From assembly GCF_002874965.1 (NCBI RefSeq), contig NZ_CP025624.1, forward strand, positions 620,001-684,000: a DNA stretch of 64,000 nucleotides, written 5' to 3'. A program made the position numbers and the translations under genes. The notes below the pieces were generated by a model. That model was not told the origin of the DNA. It was given only the letters and a program-made list of their open reading frames with translations, and ran no database searches. Position 1 is the first letter of the stretch. Each line of letters opens with the position of its first letter. Origin of the DNA: Pseudomonas sp. NC02 (GTDB lineage Bacteria > Pseudomonadota > Gammaproteobacteria > Pseudomonadales > Pseudomonadaceae). This document shows, piece after piece, positions 17,688 through 27,200 of this stretch.

Positions 17688-17996
17688 ATGAGCAGTCCCC
17701 GTTTGGTTCAAGTGAACATGGCAGAATTCTGTGAGGCCACCGACCTGTCGGTGGCCTACGTGATCGAAATCGTCGAGCACGGCATCGTTGAACCGGTGGG
17801 GACCAGTCCCGAGTCCTGGCGCTTCACCGATTACGAACTGGCCTTGGCCAAGCGCGCCTCGGCGCTGCAAAAGGACCTGGAGCTGGAATGGGAAGGCGTC
17901 GCCCTGGCGCTCGACCTGCTGGAGGAAGTCCAGCAACTGCGGGCCGAGAACCAGATGCTCAAGCAACGGCTGGGGCGGTTGGTGCAAACGCCCTGA
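17688..17996 (+). CDS. cbpM: Chaperone modulator CbpM
   Basis: This 102-residue MerR-like helical protein binds the J domain of CbpA and inhibits it. Recognisable are the N-terminal VNMAEFCEATDLSVAYVIEIVEHGIVEP segment and a C-terminal coiled-coil, LLEEVQQLRAENQMLKQRL. It follows cbpA by two bases, so they are made together. It ends five bases before the tail of the large convergent toxin-like gene. Confidence 0.93.
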   Translation: MSSPRLVQVNMAEFCEATDLSVAYVIEIVEHGIVEPVGTSPESWRFTDYELALAKRASALQKDLELEWEGVALALDLLEEVQQLRAENQMLKQRLGRLVQTP

Positions 17997-18001
17997 ATCC
18001 A

Positions 18002-21000
18002 TCAGGTGATGCTGCAGCGCGCCTTGCACGGCACCCAGTCGCGCAGGGTCAGCGAGCGAATCAGTTGCGCCTCGTCCACGGCCAGTTGCAGTTGCACATT
18101 TTCAGCCTGGGTTGCGTATGCCTCATCACTGAGGGCGCCCGCATCGTGTTCCTCGGATAACGCATTCAAGCGCACGTCATGGGGCTCCCTCAGGACTCTG
18201 AACTCATCGTCATAATGGTTGCGAATAAAGGCCTGCCAGAATTCGCGGCCCAGCAGCGACTGTACGAGCTTCTTGGAGTTGTCCAGTTTTTCTATTGTGA
18301 TGGCGGCATTATTCAGGATCTGCGGCGCTACCTGTCCCGTTGCGAGGTAGCGGGCATCGTTGGGCTGACCGGGCAGGCCGAGGCGGCGGGCCAGGCCCAT
18401 GCGATAGGCCAGGCGAATTTCAATATCTTCCAGTTTTTCCAGGGCGGCGACTTTTTGTTCAGGGGTCATGGTCGACGTGCGAATCATGCCTTCTCGAACC
18501 CGAATGTCTGCGCTGGCTAATTTTTCCACCTCGTCCAGGCGAAAAAGACCTTTGGCCAACGTGTAGAGTGCCGGTCCCGCCTCGCCATCGGCGGCATAGC
18601 GCGTGGCTTGCCACGTCAGCACCTTGGTCTCCATGTCACTGAACACCAGGGCCGACCGATCGCCGCAGCGCGGGTCGCCCGCCAGGTTGAACAGCTCTTC
18701 ACGCAAGCCATCGTCCCGGGCCGCATAGAGCAATTGCCACAGGCGCGATTGCAGGTCGGTATAGCGGCTGCGGTACTCCGCCGATTCTTTGAGGTTGTCG
18801 AGGATGTCGAGGAAGATCTGCGAACCGGGTTTCTCGGCAATCGACTCCCACAGGCTGCGTCGTACGTCGATTTCCTCGGGTGACAGACCATCCATCCAGT
18901 GCTGGTATGCCGGCTCCGGTGTGTCGTCCACGATCTGTTCTTGAGGCGCGTGAACCTCGACTGTAGCGGGCTGTGGCGCCCGATAACGCATCGCGCCGGG
19001 CTGCCGGCCCGCTGCTGCCTCGCGGTGGAGCAAGGTTGAATTGCTCCAATACTCGACCAACTGCCTGCGGGCTTCGGTGCTCAGCGGGTTGCCGTCGATA
19101 AAGGTGACGTTGTTGACGTAGATGAATGCCTCGGCCTCCTCGGGCAGCGGGTTGACCAGGGACTCGGGCAACTGCGTGATGCGGTTCTGCGCCAGGTTAA
19201 CGATGTCCAACGCCTGATGTGGCCCCAAGCCCTGCGGCCACTCGGTGATCCCGGTGTTTTTCAAATTCACCCTACGCAGGTTCGGCAGGGTTGCGAAGTT
19301 GGGGGTACGCGCCAGGGGGTTGCGGCTCAGATTGATGATCTTGAGTGAGGTGAGCCCCTCCAGCAGATCCACGTCGGCCTCGCTCAGGGAAAGTTGGTTG
19401 CTCCTGAGGTCCAGGCGGGTAAGCCGAATCATCCGGGCAACGCTGGGCGGGATTGAACGCAACTCTCCGTACGACAGGTCGAGCCAACGGGTGTGACTGA
19501 AGTGGCCGAGAAACTCATCCAGGCCGTATACGGATTGCATGTCCTGAAGCTTGATTGACCCAACGTGGCTGAAATCTGCTTCCAGCGCAGGCAAGTCGCC
19601 GACTCTCAAGCCGAGTGCTTCAAGGGTGTAGCCGGCGGGAGAACCATCTTGGGCCAGCACTTTGGGAGTCATGCGCCGCCAGCACGCCTTGAGGTCTCGA
19701 GCGAATTGCTGGCGATGGTTGGCATCCCCTGCACGCAGGTTTTCGCTGTCGGCAGCCACCAGGAACCGTTGTGTGGCCCAGGCGTTCAGTTGGGTGCTCA
19801 AGGTTTGCCACTCGCCTTCCAGGCGCGTCAGTTCAGCCGGCGCCCCGTCGCCTGCGTGCAATACGAATTGCTCGTTTTCCTCCTCGCTGTAGCCGGGAAA
19901 CAGGTCCCTTATCCGCCGCATTTCGTCGGTGTGGCTCAAGGGTACTTCGAAGGCGCCAGGCTGGCCGCCGTTGCGCCAGCCCGGGCGAGTTTGTGCCAGG
20001 CGAGCGATGTACGCCCGCATCTGCTGATTGGCTTGTGGGGTGAATGGGTTGTCACGCAGGCGGGTCATGCGGTTGAGACGGATGCTGGCTTCCACGTTTT
20101 CGGGGGCTGGGTTGAGCAGGCTGTCGGGCACCGCGCTCAGGTGATTGCCGGACAGGTCGACTTCTCTCAGCTCCGGCAGTTCCAGCAGGCCTGCGGGCCA
20201 CTGATTGATCCGGGTGTCACGCAGCTCCAGCTTGCGCAGTCGTAGCAGCGGGCTGAAATCCGGCAGGGTGCCCAAGGGGTTGTCGTTCAGGCACAGTTCT
20301 TCCAGGCGGCTCAGGCCGGCCAGTTGGCCGGCGCTGATTTCGCTCAGGCGGATGGCATTTTTCGACAGGTCCAGGTGCGTCAGCGCCTTTATGGCCGTGA
20401 TTGCTTCGGGCAGTTCGGTCAGCGTATGGCGTCCGATACCGCCGACTTGTTTGAGGGTCAAACGTTTCAGATTGGGGAAGTTGCCAAGGAACTGCCCGGG
20501 GCCGTCGGTGAAGCTCACGTAGTCGAGAACCAACTCCTCGACATGGCCAAAATCGGCGTTGAGTTTGGGCAGGTTCACCTGGGCGCTGATTTCCAGTCGG
20601 CGCCCGGTGTATGCCCCTGCACGGTCCACGGTCTGTCGACGCCAGCAATCTCTCAACGCATCGGCCACTGACTGCTCCCGGCGTCCCGGGTTTACCTCAA
20701 ATGGACGCCGGCTCGTATCTTCTCGGGCACTGCGATTCACCCAGTCCTTGAGTGCGCGTTTGAGGGCGGCGTATTGGTCTTCCCGGCGCGTCAACTCAGT
20801 GCGCGCATCGCTCCCGAGGGTCTCGATGAAGGCTGTGGCCTGCTCGTCGCTGAACCCCGGATACAGCTTGCGCACCCGCGTATGGGTGCTGCGCAATTGA
20901 GTAAGTTTGTGCAGCGGGGAGCCGCCCCGCAGGCGCAGGTCTCCTGCCAAGGGTTTGCGCAGCAGCGGGTATTCCAGCAGCACCGAGCGCAGCTCGTCCC

Positions 21001-23917
21001 GGGCCAATGGCGTTTGTCGCACCCGCTGCTTCAGGGTGCCGGCGTCCCGTGCGGCTTCGCCAAGTGCTCGACGCTGGCCCTGTTCAAGACGTGCCAGAAC
21101 GGCGCCATACAGGTCGGTGGCGCCGAACGCCCCGTCTTCACCCATCGCCAGCATCAGCGGCGGTGCGTCGGCCTCTGGACCGACGGCGTCGATCAGTGGC
21201 CCCTGTTCGCTGCCCAAGCGGATTTCCACCCGCAGGCTCGGGTCCCAACCCGGCAAGCTGGGCAGGGTATGCAGGGCCAAGCGCAGGCTGTCCGGGCTCT
21301 GCAGGGTGTCGAGGAACAAGCCTTCATAGGCCCGTGCCATGCGCACTTGCTGCTGGCTTTCGCGCGCCAGGGCGGTGAGCCTTGGTGACAACTGCTGATG
21401 GCCACTCAGCGTGGTTAAATCCGCGTCCGTGGCGGTTTCCAGCAACTGCCTGGCAACCTCCGCCGGCAGGCCGGAAAACCTGTCCATGAGCTGCTGTACC
21501 GGGGGCGAGCGAGTCAGGTTATGAGCGCGGTAATCCGCGTCGAACAGCGAGGTCCGACTGTCCCGGGCGGCCTGGGCAACTTCGCGGCGCCACAGCATCG
21601 TCTGTTCGTCCAGCACCCGGGGAGTCGGGTCGAGGACCGCCGGATAGGTCAAGCCTCGGTGCGCCACCACGCGCTCGGTGATCGCCGGGTCGGCCAGCGC
21701 ATAATCCAGCGGGTCGTCACTGCCCATCTTCTCGATAAACGTCTCGATCCGCTGATGGATGCCAAAGCGCGCCAGGCTGTCACTCAACAGGGCGGGCGGC
21801 GGTTGCAGGTCCACATGCAGTTGGCGCAGTTGATCGGCGCGAGTGCCACTGGCCAGGCGTGCCTGTTCCAGTTGTGCGTCGCTCAAGCCCCGGGTGCGAC
21901 AACCCAGGCGGCGCATCAGCGCCGGGCCGTCCCAGGTCAGCGGTTCTTCGCCTTCATGCAGCCAGGCGCCCGCGCCGTTATGCGCCACCTGCGGGGCATA
22001 AGCGTCGGAGCGGGTGGGGTGTTGTATGCGATAGGTGTCGCCGTCGGGCTCGGGTTTGACGGCATACAGTTGATCGTCGAGGGGCAGCAGCGGCTGCTGG
22101 TCGTGGCTGTGCAAGCCCAGGTCATCAAACGTGGCGTCCTTGGACAATACGACGGGGCTGCGATAAGGCGTAAGGTCCGGCTTCCACAGCCGCTGCTCGC
22201 CACCTGGCAAACGAACCGGCTTGAGCCCCTGTATCAACGCGGGTGTAGGCGGTGCAGCGAGTTTTTGCAGGCCTTTCCCCGCACCGGCCAGCAGCGCCAT
22301 GGCGGCCAGGTTTTGCGCGACGTCGAACCAGTGCGTCTTGGCCGTGTCCCGGTCGCCTTCGCCCCAGTCGATCACACCTTCGAAGGTTTCGTAGAGCAAT
22401 TGGCCCGCCATGGCGGCCAGCATGATTTCGCCGAGCACCGGGACGAACGCCAGTCCCAGGCCGAGCACGGTAGCGCCGGCCTCCAGCCAACGGGCGATTT
22501 TTTGCCCGCGCACCCGGGCGTCGACATCGGCGGTGGGCACTGCCTGGTCGCGTGCATCGCCGAGGGCCTTGTCGCGGCCATGCTCAAACAGGTTGGCCCA
22601 CAGGTCGACGTTGTCAGCCCACAGGCCCTGTCTTGAGACCACCATCAGGTACAGGTCGGGAGCGCCCGTCTTCACCACCCTGCAGCCGGCTTTCGGGGGC
22701 GGAAGCGACTGGGGCATGACCGTCGTAGTCAATACCGGGAAGGCCAGTTGCAGCATTGTCTGGGTCACCGGCGAACGCGCTACTGCGTCGACGGCGGCGG
22801 TGGAGTCCGCAGCGGGTTCGGTAAACCGGTTGAAGAACGCCGGCTTGTCATGCTCATTGAGAAACTGGCTGAAAAAATGCTGGTAGCTCGTGGGCGTCGG
22901 GCGGTTGTTATTGCCGGATTCGCTTGGCGCTTTGTCGCGCGCCACCCACTGGCGGTTCAGTTCGGTTTTCAGCGCATCAAGGCTGTTGTAGCGCTTGAGC
23001 GGGTGCTCCGGATCGTGGGGCAGGTAGACGATGAAGTCGGTGGCATAGCGATATTTTTCCACCGGTGTAAACACCACGCTCCCCATGAGCGCGCGGTCCA
23101 TCACGCTCAGGCAACTGAACCACACCGGCTTGCCGCCCAGCGTCGGGTTGCGTTCGCCGTCGACCACCTTGAGCACCATGGTGAAGTCATCCGGGAGAAT
23201 GTCCTGCTTGAGCAGCGCCAGGTACGCCGCAGCCCTGAGGGCATCCTTCTGGCTGGTGATCACGGCGTCGCGCAACCGGGTGGCGGCCGTCTCGTCGGTG
23301 GGCAGTAATGTTTCCTTGAGGTGCGCCTGGTAGCGGGCACCCACGTCCAGCGTACGGCACAGCCTGATAAAGGCGGGTACGGTCAGCGCCGGGCTGATCC
23401 TGGGAGAGGCGCCTTCCCGGTCCGGGTATTGGGTGAACCCGGAGGCAGGATCGAATGCGCCGTCTTCACCTTCACTGGCTTCAAAGTTATGCAGGGCAGC
23501 CTGCACCAGCGACACCTCCAGTACTTTGTATTCGCCGGCCTTGATCCCCAGGGTGCCGAGCCTCAGCGGCTCATACAAACGAAGAGAGGTGCCTTCGACA
23601 TCCACGGTGAGGTTGAATTGTTCTTTCAGCGCGCCGTTGAGCAGGCCTATGGCGAAGGGCTTGAGTGCCTGGACGTTGGCCAGGTGTTTATCCACCGCGT
23701 GTTGGGATTTGAAACTGGTTTCATTGAACCCCTTCAAGGTTCTTCGCTGCAGCGGCGACAAGCTGTCCATCCACTGCGCCTGTTCGAGCCTGGCCTGTTT
23801 CAACGCTTCTATGCGGTGGGCCGGCGCCTGTACCAGCCAGTCCGGAATGGCCTGGCGAATGAACGCACTGTTGTCGTCGGAAGATGAGAGGGGAGTAACG
23901 GAGGGGGCATCCTGCAT
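18002..23917 (-). CDS. Giant toxin-like protein: dermonecrotic-toxin-like N-terminus, duplicated LRR module, NEL-type E3 ubiquitin ligase
   Basis: This protein of about 1971 residues has no signal peptide. Residues 1 to about 1000 resemble the DUF6543/dermonecrotic-toxin-type region of large Pseudomonas proteins and include hydrophobic helices near 480-515 (FVPVLGEIMLAAMAGQLLYE). Two copies of a module of about 315 residues follow. Each starts with a LYPGFS/LFPGYS helical region (about 1017 and 1332) and ends in leucine-rich repeats (about 1115-1280 and 1440-1595). From about 1660 comes an NEL E3 ligase domain with catalytic Cys1751 in RCGDRSALVF. NEL domains ubiquitinate host proteins in IpaH/SspH effectors. 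The start at 23917 has AAAGGA upstream; a TTG 24 bases earlier is unlikely. No secretion genes are nearby, so delivery is unknown. Confidence 0.82.
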   Translation of the reverse strand: MQDAPSVTPLSSSDDNSAFIRQAIPDWLVQAPAHRIEALKQARLEQAQWMDSLSPLQRRTLKGFNETSFKSQHAVDKHLANVQALKPFAIGLLNGALKEQFNLTVDVEGTSLRLYEPLRLGTLGIKAGEYKVLEVSLVQAALHNFEASEGEDGAFDPASGFTQYPDREGASPRISPALTVPAFIRLCRTLDVGARYQAHLKETLLPTDETAATRLRDAVITSQKDALRAAAYLALLKQDILPDDFTMVLKVVDGERNPTLGGKPVWFSCLSVMDRALMGSVVFTPVEKYRYATDFIVYLPHDPEHPLKRYNSLDALKTELNRQWVARDKAPSESGNNNRPTPTSYQHFFSQFLNEHDKPAFFNRFTEPAADSTAAVDAVARSPVTQTMLQLAFPVLTTTVMPQSLPPPKAGCRVVKTGAPDLYLMVVSRQGLWADNVDLWANLFEHGRDKALGDARDQAVPTADVDARVRGQKIARWLEAGATVLGLGLAFVPVLGEIMLAAMAGQLLYETFEGVIDWGEGDRDTAKTHWFDVAQNLAAMALLAGAGKGLQKLAAPPTPALIQGLKPVRLPGGEQRLWKPDLTPYRSPVVLSKDATFDDLGLHSHDQQPLLPLDDQLYAVKPEPDGDTYRIQHPTRSDAYAPQVAHNGAGAWLHEGEEPLTWDGPALMRRLGCRTRGLSDAQLEQARLASGTRADQLRQLHVDLQPPPALLSDSLARFGIHQRIETFIEKMGSDDPLDYALADPAITERVVAHRGLTYPAVLDPTPRVLDEQTMLWRREVAQAARDSRTSLFDADYRAHNLTRSPPVQQLMDRFSGLPAEVARQLLETATDADLTTLSGHQQLSPRLTALARESQQQVRMARAYEGLFLDTLQSPDSLRLALHTLPSLPGWDPSLRVEIRLGSEQGPLIDAVGPEADAPPLMLAMGEDGAFGATDLYGAVLARLEQGQRRALGEAARDAGTLKQRVRQTPLARDELRSVLLEYPLLRKPLAGDLRLRGGSPLHKLTQLRSTHTRVRKLYPGFSDEQATAFIETLGSDARTELTRREDQYAALKRALKDWVNRSAREDTSRRPFEVNPGRREQSVADALRDCWRRQTVDRAGAYTGRRLEISAQVNLPKLNADFGHVEELVLDYVSFTDGPGQFLGNFPNLKRLTLKQVGGIGRHTLTELPEAITAIKALTHLDLSKNAIRLSEISAGQLAGLSRLEELCLNDNPLGTLPDFSPLLRLRKLELRDTRINQWPAGLLELPELREVDLSGNHLSAVPDSLLNPAPENVEASIRLNRMTRLRDNPFTPQANQQMRAYIARLAQTRPGWRNGGQPGAFEVPLSHTDEMRRIRDLFPGYSEEENEQFVLHAGDGAPAELTRLEGEWQTLSTQLNAWATQRFLVAADSENLRAGDANHRQQFARDLKACWRRMTPKVLAQDGSPAGYTLEALGLRVGDLPALEADFSHVGSIKLQDMQSVYGLDEFLGHFSHTRWLDLSYGELRSIPPSVARMIRLTRLDLRSNQLSLSEADVDLLEGLTSLKIINLSRNPLARTPNFATLPNLRRVNLKNTGITEWPQGLGPHQALDIVNLAQNRITQLPESLVNPLPEEAEAFIYVNNVTFIDGNPLSTEARRQLVEYWSNSTLLHREAAAGRQPGAMRYRAPQPATVEVHAPQEQIVDDTPEPAYQHWMDGLSPEEIDVRRSLWESIAEKPGSQIFLDILDNLKESAEYRSRYTDLQSRLWQLLYAARDDGLREELFNLAGDPRCGDRSALVFSDMETKVLTWQATRYAADGEAGPALYTLAKGLFRLDEVEKLASADIRVREGMIRTSTMTPEQKVAALEKLEDIEIRLAYRMGLARRLGLPGQPNDARYLATGQVAPQILNNAAITIEKLDNSKKLVQSLLGREFWQAFIRNHYDDEFRVLREPHDVRLNALSEEHDAGALSDEAYATQAENVQLQLAVDEAQLIRSLTLRDWVPCKARCSIT

Positions 23918-24201
23918 GGGGGCATTCCTTTGGGTAAGCAAAGGAAAAAGGCTACTGAAAACCGCTGTGGATTAATAAGTCGAAAAGCCGCTGGATAGCA
24001 CGCAATAGTTAACGCATCGGCCCCGGATTACCTATGGATCGACGACTTAATTACCCCATGGAAATCCCCCCGTGTGCATCAAGCCTGCCAGCGCTTTTTG
24101 AGTGTTCGTCCATGGGGGGCAATCCGTTCAAATAGCTACCGCCGAGTGCCGGGGGCGACTGATTAAGGTCATTGCCTTAATTTCCCTATCGGTACTCGTT
24201 T
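23918..24201. other. Divergent control region between the two giant NEL-type genes
   Basis: These 284 bases hold no gene and are more AT-rich than the flanks. A separated inverted pair, CCCCATGG (24054) and CCATGGGG (24110), is visible. Shared regulation of both genes is likely, but I cannot place promoters. Confidence 0.5.
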
Positions 24202-27200
24202 ATGCCAGCACCTCAAGCCTCCACCTCGCTCCTGCCGGGCGGCGAAGGGCGTCACTATGCACAGATCAAAGCCGCCATCCCCGAAAGCCTGGTCAGCGCA
24301 TCTCCTGCCCTGCGTGCAGCCATCACGCAGGCCAAGCCAGAGATCCCCGCCTGGTATGCGGCCACCACCCCGGCACAGAAGGCTGCGCTGCAAAACCTGT
24401 TGGAGGCGAGCATCAAGTCTCACACTGCACTGGAGCAAGCGACCGGCAAGGTGCAAGAGGTCAACGCCTTCGCCCGGCCATTGCTTGAAGCCGCGTTGAA
24501 GGCCGCCGGGTTTGAGCTGGACGTCAACCAGGTGCATCTGCGCCTCTATGTACCGGTCGAAGGACTAGCGACAGGCTACCGGACCAAGACTTTGTCCCTG
24601 TTGCAAGCGGCCTTGAACAATTTTGAAGCGCGCGAGACCCGCGCCGGGTTCTTCGACAGTGCTTCAGGCTTTATCACCGCTCCCGGCGCCGATGGCCGTT
24701 TCGAGCGCCATACCACGACCCTGACGATCGAGACCTTCGCCCGGTTATGCCGCGACCTGGACCTGGGCAGGCTGTACCAGGAACACCTCACCACCTACCT
24801 GCTGCCCGTGCAAACCGTGTCCAGGAACCTGCTGCGTGAACGCTTTATCACCCGGCAAAAGGACGCCTTCAGAGCCGCCGCCTACGTGGCGTTGCTCAAA
24901 GGTGATATTCGCAGCGACGACTACGCGCTACTGCTGCGCATCGCCAATGGCGAGCGACGCATCAAGCACGAAGGCAAGCAGGTCTGGCACCGCTGGCCCA
25001 GTATCATGGAACTGCAAATGCACGGCTGCCTCATGATCGACCCGAGCGTGGAGCATGGGTATGGCACCTGGCTTATCGTCTACATCCCCGACCACCCCGA
25101 GCACCCCATCAAGCGCTACAAAACCTTTGCCGACTATGCAGAGGAAACGACCCGTGAGCTGACCGCTTACAGACCCGAGGACTATTGGGACAGCAGGGGT
25201 GTTCAGGTCACGGCCCACCAACAGTTTTTCTCACGGTTCATCGGGAAAAAATACCTGGCTTACTACTACGGGCGGTTCACCGAGAAACGCGTCGATGAAC
25301 CGCAAAGGCGCGTGGCCCTGGGCCCTGATCCAGCGTGGCGACAGTACTACGCAAGAAAATCCCTTACCGAACTCCAGGCGATCAACGCCGTCATAAAGTC
25401 CCCGCGACATATCAGCCGCACGCCGCAGGACCAGCCAAACCTGAACCTCAACGCCCACCCGATCAAGGGGCTGTGGATCGACGTCGACCCTTGGGACGAG
25501 CTGTACGCCGACATGCGCAAGCGCGCACTCGACGATGGGTTGAGCATGGCGATACCCACCGCTCACACCGACGCGGCTGGCCACGACCGGCGGATGGCGC
25601 ATCTGATGAACATCGGCCTGTTCACCTTGAACCTGGTGTCGATGTTCATTCCGCCCTTGGGTGCACTGATGGCGGTGGTCACGGCCGGGCAACTGCTGTA
25701 CGAAGTGCTGGAGGGCGTGGTTGAACTCGGCCAGGGTGACCGCGAGGCCGGCTGGGCGCATATCGCTGACGTGCTGGAAAATCTCGCGCAACTGGCGGTG
25801 GGCGGCGCTGCGTTGCATATCAGCCTGTCGCCGTTTATCGAAGGACTCAAGGCGGTCAGGCTGCCGTCGGGCAAGGCCCGCTTGTGGAAGCCGGACCTTG
25901 CGCCCTATGCGCAGGACATCCGACTGCCGGCAGGCTCGGTTCCCGACCAGGCGGGACTACATACCGTCAATGGGCGCCAGGTGGTGTCGGTGGACGGCAA
26001 TCGCTACGCCGTGACCGCGCAAGACGAACCGGGCGTGTACCGGGTCCAGCACCCCAGCAGGCCCGAGGCGTATGAGCCTCAGATCGTCAACAACGGTTCT
26101 GGCGCCTGGACCCATGAGGCCGATGAGCCCCTGACGTGGCAAGGTGCTCCGCTGATGCGGCGACTGAGCCATGTAATGGAAGGCCTGAGCGATACGCAGT
26201 TGGAGCAGGTGCGCAAGATCAGTGACACCGACGAAAGCGTGCTGCGCCGGCTGTACGTGGAAAGCGAGCCCACTCCGGCCATCACACTCGATACGGCGGT
26301 GCGCATGCGGGCTTACGGGCGTGCCGAAAGCTTGAGTGGGCAGATCCTTGCGGGGTCGATGTCGATGGACCTGGGTAGCTACGCCGCGTCGTTGATGGTG
26401 GAAATGACCGGCTGGCCGCCCGGCAGGACCATCGAAGTATTTGACGGCCAGGGCACCAGCAGGACAGCTGCGTTGTATGGCCAACCTCATGCGCCCGGGA
26501 CGGAACTGATCAGCATCAGCCGCATAGACCTGTTCGGCGGCAAGCTGCCGGCGTTGATCGTCGAGAGTTTGCCCGAGGAGCAGCTTAAAAACCTGCTCGG
26601 CCAGCATATGCCCTACGGGGCCGCGCTGCGTAGCCAGGCGTTGCAGGAACGGCTGGGGATCTATGCCAAACAGTCCCTGCGGCGGGTGTTCGACAGCCTT
26701 TACCTCGGGCGATCATCGCCTGGCAGCGCCGAACTGCAACTGTTCGCGCGCGACTTCAAAAGCCTGCCACCGGTCATGGTCGAGGAACTGCTGGAAGGTG
26801 CCAGCCCCTCGCAGCGGGCGAGCCTGGTCAACAATCGCAAGATTCCCCTGGAGCTGGCGCAGCAAGCGCGCCAGAAACTTGGGGAATTGCGCCTGGCCCG
26901 GGCGTATGAAGGGCTGTACCTGGATGCGTTGGCCAATGCTGACACTGAAGCCCTGGTGCTCAATACCCTTGAGCACCTTCCCGGTTGGCGGGACAGCCTG
27001 CGCATTGAAGTGCACGAAGGCTCGGTGAGCGGGCGCCTGCGTGCCAGCTATGGCCTGCCTGGGTCCAGCAACCTCAAACTGCTGGTGCGAGTGGGCGATG
27101 GTCAGTATCAGGTGTTTGACACCCAGGGCAACGAGTTACATGGGGTCGATAGCTTGTACGATTCCTTGCAGCACGCACTGCCGGAGGCTCATCGCCAGTC

